From positions 1 to 7,258 of the forward strand of contig JAXFOK010000020.1 in NCBI GenBank assembly GCA_034180415.1: DNA of 7,258 bases, given 5' to 3'. The notes under the pieces were generated by a model. It did no database searches and was not told the DNA's origin. It saw only the letters and a list, made by a program, of their open reading frames with translations. The stretch's first letter is position 1. Every line of letters begins with the position of its first letter. Positions 1-6,459 of the stretch are shown in pieces. This DNA comes from CAKMMH01 sp927798255. GTDB taxonomy: Bacteria > Bdellovibrionota_C > UBA2361 > CAKMMH01. The position numbers were made by a program, and so were the translations under genes.

Positions 1-4
1 TTTC

Positions 5-595
5 CTACCACCCAAATATCGCTCTTTTTCCCATCTTCTTAATTTTCTTATCATCAGACCATTCAAGAATGCCTGTTGTTAAATTTTTTAAACTTAGAGT
101 AAATTGATAAAGAACTTCTTTATCTCTTCCAGAGCGATTCATTATTTCGCTTATACTTCCAACTAAGATATACTCAGCTCCATACTGTTTTCCAAATTTC
201 ACAGCTGTAGCTTGATTTACAAGTCCACTTTCTTGTTGCCACCTAACTTCTCTAATACTTGACGCATCAGATGCTCTATCAATAAATCTAAACTTTCCAG
301 ATTTCACAAGTTGTGAACGAATTGAATCTGTAATAGCTTCTGTGTCTATATGCTGCCTTGTTTTATTTCTTATCATATCAACAACTACAACTGGACGCCT
401 TTTTGAAGTAACATCAACAATTGGTGGAAAATTTATAAGAGAATCAACCATAGAAGAAGCAATTTGTTGCAAATCTGAAGCTCCAAAATCTGTAGAAATT
501 GTCGTCATTTCATCTGGGTTTACATACGAAGTGCTTGCGCAACCTGAAGTAAAAAATATCATAAAAATGCTTACAATAACTGTTAATATTTTCAT
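5..595 (-). CDS. lpoB: LpoB-family penicillin-binding protein activator, outer-membrane lipoprotein
   Basis: A 196-residue lipoprotein. The signal peptide ends in the lipobox T-S-G-C with Cys19 as the lipidated residue, and no inner-membrane retention signal is obvious. From about residue 37 it follows the LpoB pattern closely: DLQQIA near 41, RRPVVVVD at 66-73, RNKT and HIDTEAI at 76-88, KFRFIDR at 101-107, YGAEYILVGSIS at 138-149 and TTGILEWSDDK at 173-183. In gammaproteobacteria LpoB reaches through the peptidoglycan and activates the synthase PBP1b; that role is known there and is inferred here. The protein lacks the long disordered linker of E. coli LpoB. AAGGAAG lies about 5 bases before the ATG, 37 bases after the upstream CsgG-like gene, so it is probably the last or late gene of that operon. 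The family call is firm; the PBP partner is unknown. Confidence 0.9.
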   Translation of the reverse strand: MKILTVIVSIFMIFFTSGCASTSYVNPDEMTTISTDFGASDLQQIASSMVDSLINFPPIVDVTSKRRPVVVVDMIRNKTRQHIDTEAITDSIRSQLVKSGKFRFIDRASDASSIREVRWQQESGLVNQATAVKFGKQYGAEYILVGSISEIMNRSGRDKEVLYQFTLSLKNLTTGILEWSDDKKIKKMGKRAIFGW

Positions 596-632
596 AATTC
601 TTCCTTTATAAATATTATAAAAATTTTATTAA

Positions 633-1631
633 TTACTTAGCCCACTCAAACGGTTTATCGCTAGAGCCCATAGGGACTTCTTCTTGTTTAGGGGCAGGTT
701 TTGCAGGTGCTTTTTTAATAGGCACAGCATTTTTTACTTCTTTAACTTTGACAATGCACCCTTTTGCAACTCCTAAATTTTCACCTGTAAGCTTTGCAAA
801 ACTTTTCTTATCATCTCCTCTTGTAATAACACCACTTCCTACGTGCACTTCATCTTGATACGTTTCACCGCTATCTTCATCTTCAATATCTTCTGTAGCA
901 TAAAAATCTACATTTACATTTTCCTTAAATCCAAGAGAACTCCCCCTATTTATCATCACCTCACTTCCTCTCACAACTAACACTTTTGCAGGTCTTAAAT
1001 ATGTCGCAATTTTTTTAGAAAGCATATTTGCCATATCCTTTGAAAGATAAAGAATTGTTTTATCCGTTGCTACATTTGCCCCCATTCTTTGAAGTGTAGC
1101 GCTTTCACCACTTTTTAATTGCACACTTGGAGATACTGAAAGGATTTTTCCTGTCGTAGTATCTACAATTTTTACTGTTACTGATGAAAATACACTTCTT
1201 GAAACTGTTGTTCTTTGTATTGCGTGATAGTTTGTTCGACTTTCACTTACTTCAAACGCATTAATCTCAGGAAGTAAAATAAATTTTGCTCCAGACATTT
1301 GAAACATCTTTGCTGCATCCTTATCATTTGGGTCTACTGCAACACTAGCATACGCCTGCTCAAGCTCTAAATCATCTTTTCTATCTCTTTCTACTATTTG
1401 AAATATTGAAAGTGAATTTATAGCGTTTATAAGCTCAGTATTTAAGCTTTCAGCTTGTCTATCTAACTCAAGAGAAAATTTATTTCTCTGAGCAAGTGCT
1501 TTTACAGAATCTAGCACTTTTACTTTACCAATTATTATCGTATCTTTTTTCCCTTTTGTAAGCTCTTCTGCAAGTAAAGCACTTGGGATTAAAAACATAA
1601 AACAAATTATCGTCATTATAAATTTTTTCAT
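633..1631 (-). CDS. Secreted CsgG-like protein with FlgT-C-like domain
   Basis: A 332-residue exported protein. A signal peptide (residues 1-21, predicted cleavage after ALLA) directs it to the periplasm. It has no lipobox Cys at the cleavage site, unlike CsgG itself, which is a lipoprotein pore for curli secretion. Residues about 30-210 form a CsgG-type domain: FQIVERDR at 77-84, SGAKFILLPEI at 113-123, and VTVKIVDTTTGKIL at 151-164. Residues 215-297 (KVLVVRG, VMINRGSSLGF, then a strand ending in VKVKEV) resemble the small beta-domain at the FlgT C-terminus, which often follows CsgG-type domains. The tail at 300-332 is rich in Lys, Pro and Ala and probably disordered. Only 15 bases separate it from the upstream PEGA gene, and AAGGAAG precedes its ATG, so the two are cotranscribed. 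Envelope assembly is likely; pore formation is not shown. Confidence 0.8.
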   Translation of the reverse strand: MKKFIMTIICFMFLIPSALLAEELTKGKKDTIIIGKVKVLDSVKALAQRNKFSLELDRQAESLNTELINAINSLSIFQIVERDRKDDLELEQAYASVAVDPNDKDAAKMFQMSGAKFILLPEINAFEVSESRTNYHAIQRTTVSRSVFSSVTVKIVDTTTGKILSVSPSVQLKSGESATLQRMGANVATDKTILYLSKDMANMLSKKIATYLRPAKVLVVRGSEVMINRGSSLGFKENVNVDFYATEDIEDEDSGETYQDEVHVGSGVITRGDDKKSFAKLTGENLGVAKGCIVKVKEVKNAVPIKKAPAKPAPKQEEVPMGSSDKPFEWAK

Positions 1632-1646
1632 TTTTAATCTTCCTTT

Positions 1647-2804
1647 TTATTTATTAATTACAGTATTTTTGCTATCACCAATTGTAAGGCTATCAACATC
1701 TCCCTTAAATTTAATGTAGCTATTCTTCCTTTTCTCAGCCTCGCCTTCTGCAATCTTTTCTTCATTTTTTATATCAGCATTAACTTTATCTTTCACAATT
1801 TCTCTTACAGCTTCCCTATCTTTTAAATTCTGCTTTTCATTTTCTATTGCAAAATGTTTTTTAGCGCCAATTTGTGAATATTCAAGATTTACCAAAATTA
1901 CTTGGTCATTACTAATTATATTTATTGATTTCTCAAATGTTTTATATCCATCTTTTGAAACTTTTAAAGTATGTATTCCTTTTGATGCCTTATAAGCATT
2001 TGGAACGGCTCCAAGTGTAAATCCGTCAAGCTCTGCATTTGCACCTTCTTCATTACATTCGATTTTAAAAGTTAATAGGTCTTTTTCACTTACAGTTTCT
2101 TTTCTTTCTTTTATATTTGATATAGATTTTTTAACCTCTTCTCCAATCTTTTGTGATGCTTCAAAAAGTAAATCGTGAAGCACACTATCTGATGCACCTT
2201 GTAAATTTTGATTTTCTGCAAATCTTTTATTTACAGTAACAGTATCAGCATATACACTTGCACCATCTTTTGTATTATTAATTTTTAAAGACACTCTTAA
2301 AGTAAAATCTGTAGCTTTTAAATTTCCCTTATAAAAATTATTACCTCTAAAAACTTTTTCTTCCTTTCCAAACGATGAAATCGAAGCAATTACTAAATAA
2401 TCTGCCATCATATTTTTAGTAAGTGATAAACTTGTCGCATCAACATTAGTATTTGTATTATCTAATGCTTCATTTTGAATAAAATTTTTAATTTCTGAGA
2501 TTTGATTAAGTGCATTTTTAAATTCTAAATTCTTATCTTTTGCATCTTTAAATTTATCAATTACATATTTTCTATCTATAATTTGAAACCCTGCTTTGGT
2601 TAAATTGCTTGTAATATAATCATTTAATTCATTTGCAATATTTGAGTCTTTTATATTTGAATTATCTTCGACAAAAATTGCAGCCTTAATTACATCTGCT
2701 AATTCATTTTCTTTTGAATATGAATTAGTAGTAATGCATACATTTAAAGCAAATAAAACAAGTAATAATATTTTTTGCAATTTAATATTTTCAAACTTTA
2801 TCAT
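1647..2804 (-). CDS. Secreted PEGA-domain protein with CsgG/LpoB-like N-terminal domain
   Basis: A 385-residue exported protein with no close match that I recognise over its full length. A hydrophobic signal segment covers residues 10-29 and cleavage is likely near SYS-K; the Cys at 23 sits in L-N-V-C, which is not a convincing lipobox. Residues 37-230 carry the same ordered motifs as the two downstream genes: AGFQIIDRKY at 71-80, ADYLVIASIS at 134-143 and FTLRVSLKINNT at 167-178. I therefore place it in the CsgG/LpoB-like fold. Residues 243-309 are a PEGA domain (NAELDGFTLGAVP, then HTLKVSKDGYKTFEKSI), a beta-sandwich often found in surface and wall-associated proteins. Residues 318-362 are highly charged and probably helical or coiled-coil. 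TAAGGAGC lies 6 bases before the ATG and supports this start. It is first of the PEGA, CsgG-like and LpoB operon. Confidence 0.72.
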   Translation of the reverse strand: MIKFENIKLQKILLLVLFALNVCITTNSYSKENELADVIKAAIFVEDNSNIKDSNIANELNDYITSNLTKAGFQIIDRKYVIDKFKDAKDKNLEFKNALNQISEIKNFIQNEALDNTNTNVDATSLSLTKNMMADYLVIASISSFGKEEKVFRGNNFYKGNLKATDFTLRVSLKINNTKDGASVYADTVTVNKRFAENQNLQGASDSVLHDLLFEASQKIGEEVKKSISNIKERKETVSEKDLLTFKIECNEEGANAELDGFTLGAVPNAYKASKGIHTLKVSKDGYKTFEKSINIISNDQVILVNLEYSQIGAKKHFAIENEKQNLKDREAVREIVKDKVNADIKNEEKIAEGEAEKRKNSYIKFKGDVDSLTIGDSKNTVINK

Positions 2805-2831
2805 TTAATTGCTCCTTATAATAAGAACATG

Positions 2832-2851
2832 CTTAAAATATTAATTTTAAG
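2832..2851. promoter_or_regulatory. Palindrome upstream of the PEGA gene, possible operator
   Basis: Eight-base inverted arms, CTTAAAAT and ATTTTAAG, surround a 4-base ATTA centre. The palindrome directly abuts the terminator-like hairpin and ends 28 bases before the PEGA start codon, where a promoter for the PEGA, CsgG-like and LpoB operon would be expected. Such A/T palindromes arise easily by chance in DNA of this composition. Confidence 0.3.
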
Positions 2852-2892
2852 AAAGCTAGGAGTAAAAATTAAAAAATTTTGCTCCTAGCTTT
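2852..2892 (-). terminator. Hairpin after COG3014 copy B, probable bidirectional terminator or attenuator
   Basis: An 11-bp perfect inverted repeat, AAAGCTAGGAG (2852-2862) and CTCCTAGCTTT (2882-2892), encloses an A/T loop that can itself pair (AAAATT with AATTTT). It starts 16 bases after the stop of copy B on the minus strand and lies in the 103-base gap before the PEGA gene. The T run beyond the stem is short and interrupted (CTTTCTT), so termination may be partial, allowing some read-through into the operon below. Confidence 0.6.
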
Positions 2893-2907
2893 TCTAAAGA
2901 TTTAATT

Positions 2908-4335
2908 TTATAACGTTACTTCTTGTGTATAATAAGAGTTTCCAGCCTTTATTACTCTTACGATACTCTTTTTTCCATCTTCAACATTTACTTTTATATC
3001 AACTTTCTTACCATCAGAATTTTTAATTGTGATATTATGGGTTCCAACTGGTAAATTTGCACTTAACACTTGTGCATTTGATGGAAGTGTGTACCAACCT
3101 CTAAGATCAGCAATTGTTAATTTATTATCTGCAGCAAAAAGTCCTAATTTTGCAAAAGTGCTTCCTACACCATCTTTAATCTTACTTGCACCATATTGAG
3201 CAGCTACTCTTGTTCCTTCTCTTATTATACTTCTAGTAACTATTCCAAGAAGTGAATCTTTAAATGACCTAAAAGAAAGCACATCAAAATCAGTTGCAAG
3301 ACTTGCACTACCTAAATTTTTACCATTGTCAGTCACTGTAAATATTGATGGTTTTACATATTTAGCCTTTTTTAGAACTGGAAAATTTACATTTACCAAA
3401 CCACCTTTTAAGTCAACAGGTAATGCAAATTTTACTTCTTCTTTTTGTGTAACGAATCCATCTTCAATAAGCACTATGAAATTAGAATTATTTTTATTTG
3501 CTTCAACGCATTTATAAGAACTTGAAAATTTCTTTTTAAGACCTTCTAACTCTTCTTCGTGTCCTAGCTCTTTTGCAAGTCTTATTACATCTTTTTGAAA
3601 ATATGCATTTTGAGGCATCATTTCTAGTGCATTTTTATAGTCTAGATACGCATCTTCTTTTTCTCCATGAAGCTCATAAACTATACCTGAAATATAAAAC
3701 GCATACGCATTTTGAAATTCATTTTTAACTTTCCCCGCAACTTCATCTATACCAAAACTTGTAAAGTTATCTTTAATGAATTTTGTAGCGATACCTAATT
3801 TTTCACTACTCAATTCTTCTTTTTCCTTAGCATCATCTATTGCTTTTTGATTATTTTCTAGTGCTTTTTGTTGATTATCACCCGCAAGCCTTATTTCAGG
3901 TGCTGCATTTTCAATATCTTTGTTAAACAAATAATTTAAAGCCTGGTTAGTATGAAGCATGATGTGTTCAAAAGGTTTTCCAGTATAGCTAATTACATTA
4001 TCATTAACAATCGTTGCACCAATTTGTGATGAAATATCCCCTACTGATACTAATGCTTTTTCTTCATCATCTTTGACATCTTCTATTGCATTTTTATAAT
4101 ATTTAATACTTTGTTTTAGATCCCCTTTTAATTGACTTAAACGACCAAGTTCCATATTAAATAATATCTCATCTCTTGAAGATTGTTCTTTTTTATAAGC
4201 CTTAGTAGTGTCAGCACTTAGTGTATTTTGAGATAATTTTTCAATACTTGGATTAATTTTAGGAGGATAAGGAGTTACAACAGACGAACAAGCGGAAAGC
4301 ATCAAAGTTAATGCCATGATTTTACAATTTTTCAT
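2908..4335 (-). CDS. COG3014-type TPR lipoprotein, copy B
   Basis: A 475-residue predicted outer-membrane lipoprotein with lipobox L-S-A-C (Cys16), followed by the YPPKIN motif also present in copy A. Two TPR-like helical pairs are visible, at about 57-90 (MELGRLSQLKGD, then IKYYKNAIED) and 209-243 (NAYAFYISGIVYELHGEKED, then YLDYKNALEMMP). They flank a helical stretch with YTGKPFEH and RLAGDNQ. The C-terminal half is mainly beta: FIVLIEDGFVTQKEEV near 286-301, LRGWYTLP at 411-418 and VRVIKAGNSYYT at 459-470. This order, TPRs then the R-x-W-x-TLP region, is typical of the COG3014 family, whose biochemical role is not established and whose genes lie beside lpoB in several gammaproteobacteria. 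AAAGGA about 9 bases before the ATG supports the start. A structured 479-base gap precedes it and a hairpin follows it. Confidence 0.82.
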   Translation of the reverse strand: MKNCKIMALTLMLSACSSVVTPYPPKINPSIEKLSQNTLSADTTKAYKKEQSSRDEILFNMELGRLSQLKGDLKQSIKYYKNAIEDVKDDEEKALVSVGDISSQIGATIVNDNVISYTGKPFEHIMLHTNQALNYLFNKDIENAAPEIRLAGDNQQKALENNQKAIDDAKEKEELSSEKLGIATKFIKDNFTSFGIDEVAGKVKNEFQNAYAFYISGIVYELHGEKEDAYLDYKNALEMMPQNAYFQKDVIRLAKELGHEEELEGLKKKFSSSYKCVEANKNNSNFIVLIEDGFVTQKEEVKFALPVDLKGGLVNVNFPVLKKAKYVKPSIFTVTDNGKNLGSASLATDFDVLSFRSFKDSLLGIVTRSIIREGTRVAAQYGASKIKDGVGSTFAKLGLFAADNKLTIADLRGWYTLPSNAQVLSANLPVGTHNITIKNSDGKKVDIKVNVEDGKKSIVRVIKAGNSYYTQEVTL

Positions 4336-4407
4336 AAGTGAAATCCTTTATAAAAATTATTTAGTTCATGTTTTATTTAAGATACAAGATTTTTATAAAG
4401 ATAAGGT

Positions 4408-4588
4408 GGTCTAGGGAGAGTTGCAAAATCATGTACTATTAGTGTGACCCTTTAAGTCTTTAAGATAAAAAATGCTACATTTTAAAATTTAGCATTCTTT
4501 ATCTCTGAACATACACTTAAAGCTCCCCCTAAGACCATAAAGAAATGAGCCAAGGAAGAGAACCTTAGTCATTAATATGGTTAGGGAG
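4408..4588 (-). ncRNA. Putative structured RNA or leader element with nested and alternative stems
   Basis: Read on the minus strand, three nested stems can be paired by eye. P1 joins 4536-4523 to 4420-4408 with 13 pairs, one G-U and one bulged base. P2, stacked directly on P1, joins CTTTAAGT (4522-4515) to ACTTAAAG (4457-4450) perfectly. P3 joins 4504-4490 to 4477-4463 with 15 pairs, one of them G-U, and encloses a 12-base loop that contains the palindrome ATTTTAAAAT. A 29-base bulge lies between the 3' arms of P2 and P1. An upstream segment, CTCCCTAA (4588-4581), can pair with the same G-rich arm (4532-4525) used by P1. No known RNA family is recognised. It ends about 70 bases before the start codon of copy B and could be its regulatory leader, an independent RNA, or a folded-repeat insertion. 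Confidence 0.45.
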
Positions 4589-4640
4589 AATTTTTATTGC
4601 CTATTTTGACAACTAACGATGTATTCCTTCTAAAGCTTAC

Positions 4641-4663
4641 AAAAAGACTACAAGAGTAGCCTT
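4641..4663 (-). terminator. Possible terminator or RNA stem after COG3014 copy A
   Basis: On the minus strand AAGGCTAC, loop TCTT, GTAGTCTT forms an 8-bp stem with one G-U pair, then three more T (4643-4641). It lies about 150 bases after the stop of copy A. The T run is short, so it may be a weak terminator for copy A or simply one stem of the larger structured region described at 4408-4588. Confidence 0.42.
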
Positions 4664-4683
4664 AAAGTAAAACTTAACACCGA

Positions 4684-4722
4684 ATAGTACAAGAGCTTTG
4701 CACGGCTCTATAAACTATATAT
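4684..4722 (-). repeat. Hairpin repeat, copy 1 (between the COG3014 paralogs)
   Basis: The core at 4685-4713 matches 6461-6489 at 27 of 29 positions. On the minus strand it forms a perfect 5-bp stem, AGAGC (4709-4705) with GCTCT (4696-4692), around the loop CGTGCAAA, which is identical in the other copy. There is no T run after it, so it is not a typical terminator. The two copies bracket COG3014 copy A. Confidence 0.75.
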
Positions 4723-4814
4723 CTATATATAATCACTCAGACTTTATAATAAAAACTCAAATTTTACAATACTAGTTTTAAAGATAAAAAAATCTTAAGA
4801 AATTCTTGTTTATT

Positions 4815-6293
4815 TTAATATGTTATATTTTTTGTATAATATGAACTACCAGCTTTAATAACTCTTATTATATTTAAGCTTCCTTTTGTTGCATTAATAT
4901 CGACATTTACTGATTTTCCATCATTATTATTCTTAATTGTAATTGTTTGTTTACCATTTGAAATATATGATTTAAAGACATGCATTGTTCTAGGAAGTGT
5001 ATACCAACCTCTAAGATCCACCTTGGCTGCAAATAAATCCATAGTCATATTTACAACATCCCAAGTCATAAAAACTGCCTGTGCTATTGCTTCACCATTT
5101 GATTGTTGTCCGTTATTATTATTTCCTCTTCCTTTTGCAAGCTCATGCACGACTGCCCTTTCAATTATTCTTATAATCTCTCTAGTTAAAATCCCAGGAA
5201 GTTCCTGTTTAAATTGAAAATATGACATTGGATTTAAATCGCAAGCAAGAGAGGCATATCCTAATCCCATTTTATTTTTTAAAACTCTAAATGTGCTTGG
5301 TAGTTTGTATTTTGTTTTAAATGTAGGAAAACCAACTGTTACTAATCCACCTTTAGTATCTGTTATAATTGGAATTTTAACTTCTTCTTTTTGAGCAACG
5401 AAATCATCTTCAATTAATATTAAAAGTTTAGCACTTTGTGATTTGTAAGTTCTTTGCACAAAACTATACGAGCTTGGAAATTTTCTTCGGTAATCATTTA
5501 AATCTCTTTTTTCTCCAAGCTCAAAAGCAAGTCTTATAGCATCTCGCTGAAAATAAACATTATTACTTTTAATTTCAAGTGCATTTTTATAGTCTAAATA
5601 TGCATTCTGTTTTTCACCATGAAGTTCATATATTAACCCAGCCACATAAAAAGCATATGCATTTTGAAATGAATTTTTAACTTTTCCTGCAGTTTCGTTA
5701 AGATCTCCTGCGTAATGTTCCTTTATAATTTTATTTGCTTGATAGAGAGATTGTTTTTGATTTTCATTTAATTCCTTTGCTTCATCAATTTTTTTTTGAT
5801 TTTCTTCTAAGATTCTAACTTGATTATCTCCTGCGAGCCTAACTTCAGGTGTGGCATCTTCTAAGTTATTTTTAAACAAATAATTTAAAGCCTGAAAAGT
5901 ATGTAGCATTGTGTGTTCAAACGGTTTTCCAGTGTATTCAATAACATTATCATTCACAAGAATTGATGATGTTTGTTCTAATAAATTCTTTGCAGATACT
6001 ATTGCTCTTTCTTCATCATTTTTAACTTCATCTATTGCATCATCAAAACTATCGATACTCTTATCAATATCATTTGTAACTTGATAAATTCTTCCAAGCT
6101 CCATTTTGTAGAGGATTGAGTCACCGATATATTTAGAGCGTGAAATTGAAGAAACTGCACTATTTGAAAGTTCAGATGAAATATTTTGTTTTAATGCTTC
6201 TATACTTTTGTTAATTTTAGGAGGATATGAAGTAATTACTGAGCAGGCTTGTATAAAAAGAAATATCGCTAATAAAAAAATCCTTCTAAGCAT
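4815..6293 (-). CDS. COG3014-type TPR lipoprotein, copy A
   Basis: A 492-residue predicted lipoprotein with lipobox I-Q-A-C (Cys17), clearly paralogous to the next gene in transcription order. Shared blocks in the same order include YPPKIN, NDNVI, YTGKPFEH, QALNYLF, RLAGDNQ, QNAYAFY, YELHGEK, AYLDYKNALE, QKEEVK, LRGWYTLP and RVIKAG. TPR-like helices lie at about 60-92 and 210-243. Copy A differs chiefly in a longer region at 385-425, with a low-complexity Asn/Gly/Gln run near 391-400 followed by a hydrophobic stretch (AVFMTWDVVNMTMDLF) where copy B has an unrelated, shorter sequence. The ribosome binding site AGGAAAGG lies 6 bases before the ATG, and a good -10 box sits about 58 bases upstream. 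The two proteins may form hetero-oligomers or serve different substrates; this is inference. Family assignment is fairly sure, function is not. Confidence 0.82.
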   Translation of the reverse strand: MLRRIFLLAIFLFIQACSVITSYPPKINKSIEALKQNISSELSNSAVSSISRSKYIGDSILYKMELGRIYQVTNDIDKSIDSFDDAIDEVKNDEERAIVSAKNLLEQTSSILVNDNVIEYTGKPFEHTMLHTFQALNYLFKNNLEDATPEVRLAGDNQVRILEENQKKIDEAKELNENQKQSLYQANKIIKEHYAGDLNETAGKVKNSFQNAYAFYVAGLIYELHGEKQNAYLDYKNALEIKSNNVYFQRDAIRLAFELGEKRDLNDYRRKFPSSYSFVQRTYKSQSAKLLILIEDDFVAQKEEVKIPIITDTKGGLVTVGFPTFKTKYKLPSTFRVLKNKMGLGYASLACDLNPMSYFQFKQELPGILTREIIRIIERAVVHELAKGRGNNNNGQQSNGEAIAQAVFMTWDVVNMTMDLFAAKVDLRGWYTLPRTMHVFKSYISNGKQTITIKNNNDGKSVNVDINATKGSLNIIRVIKAGSSYYTKNITY

Positions 6294-6350
6294 AAATTAC
6301 CTTTCCTATGTAATAAATATAAAATTATGGAAAAGTACAATACGCCTATC

Positions 6351-6356
6351 ATTATA
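6351..6356 (-). promoter_or_regulatory. Probable -10 box for COG3014 copy A
   Basis: The minus strand reads TATAAT here, preceded by the T-rich stretch TTTTTTGTTTTTGAATT with no recognisable -35 hexamer, as is common for the housekeeping sigma factor in Campylobacter and relatives. A start near 6344 would give a leader of about 50 bases before the gene at 6293. A second, weaker TATAAT on the same strand at 6575-6580 could give a longer leader that includes the hairpin repeat at 6460-6497. Confidence 0.55.
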
Positions 6357-6459
6357 AATTCAAAAACAAAAAATTCTTAAACTTATACAAATCAAAATAA
6401 AATTTATAAAAATTTATATAAAATCTTTAGATTATTATTTTAAAAGCATCATTTATTTT

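Larger units (their letters stand above)
4336..4814. other. 479-base intergenic region rich in inverted repeats
   Basis: No credible coding frame is present on either strand. From copy A towards copy B it holds a weak A/T hairpin near 4772-4788, an alternating TA stretch at 4716-4732, hairpin repeat copy 1, the stem at 4641-4663, the nested stem structure at 4408-4588, and the AT-rich leader of copy B. In that leader TATAAA-like sequences near 4391-4399 could act as a -10 box. Local composition is richer in G and C than the rest of the non-coding DNA, in short blocks that coincide with the stems. Confidence 0.7.

Noticed and set aside
342..611. Open frame of 89 codons on the plus strand
   Set aside because: It lies opposite the LpoB-family gene, has no ribosome binding site of the local type and gives a low-complexity hydrophobic translation; it is a shadow of the real gene.
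3326..3517. Open frame of 63 codons on the plus strand
   Set aside because: It is antisense to well-conserved COG3014 coding sequence, with no supporting start signal.
4408..4722. Retron-type msr/msd RNA or group II intron fragment
   Set aside because: The long stem and the GAGCCGTGC string recall these elements, but no reverse transcriptase is present and the domain V hairpin does not pair as required.
4684..4722. Sigma-54 promoter suggested by GGAGCCGTGCAAAGC in the hairpin repeat
   Set aside because: The GG and GC dinucleotides are not at the required 10-base spacing in either copy.
5023..5217. Open frame of 64 codons on the plus strand
   Set aside because: It is antisense to COG3014 copy A and its Ser/Cys/Ile-rich translation is typical of an antisense shadow.
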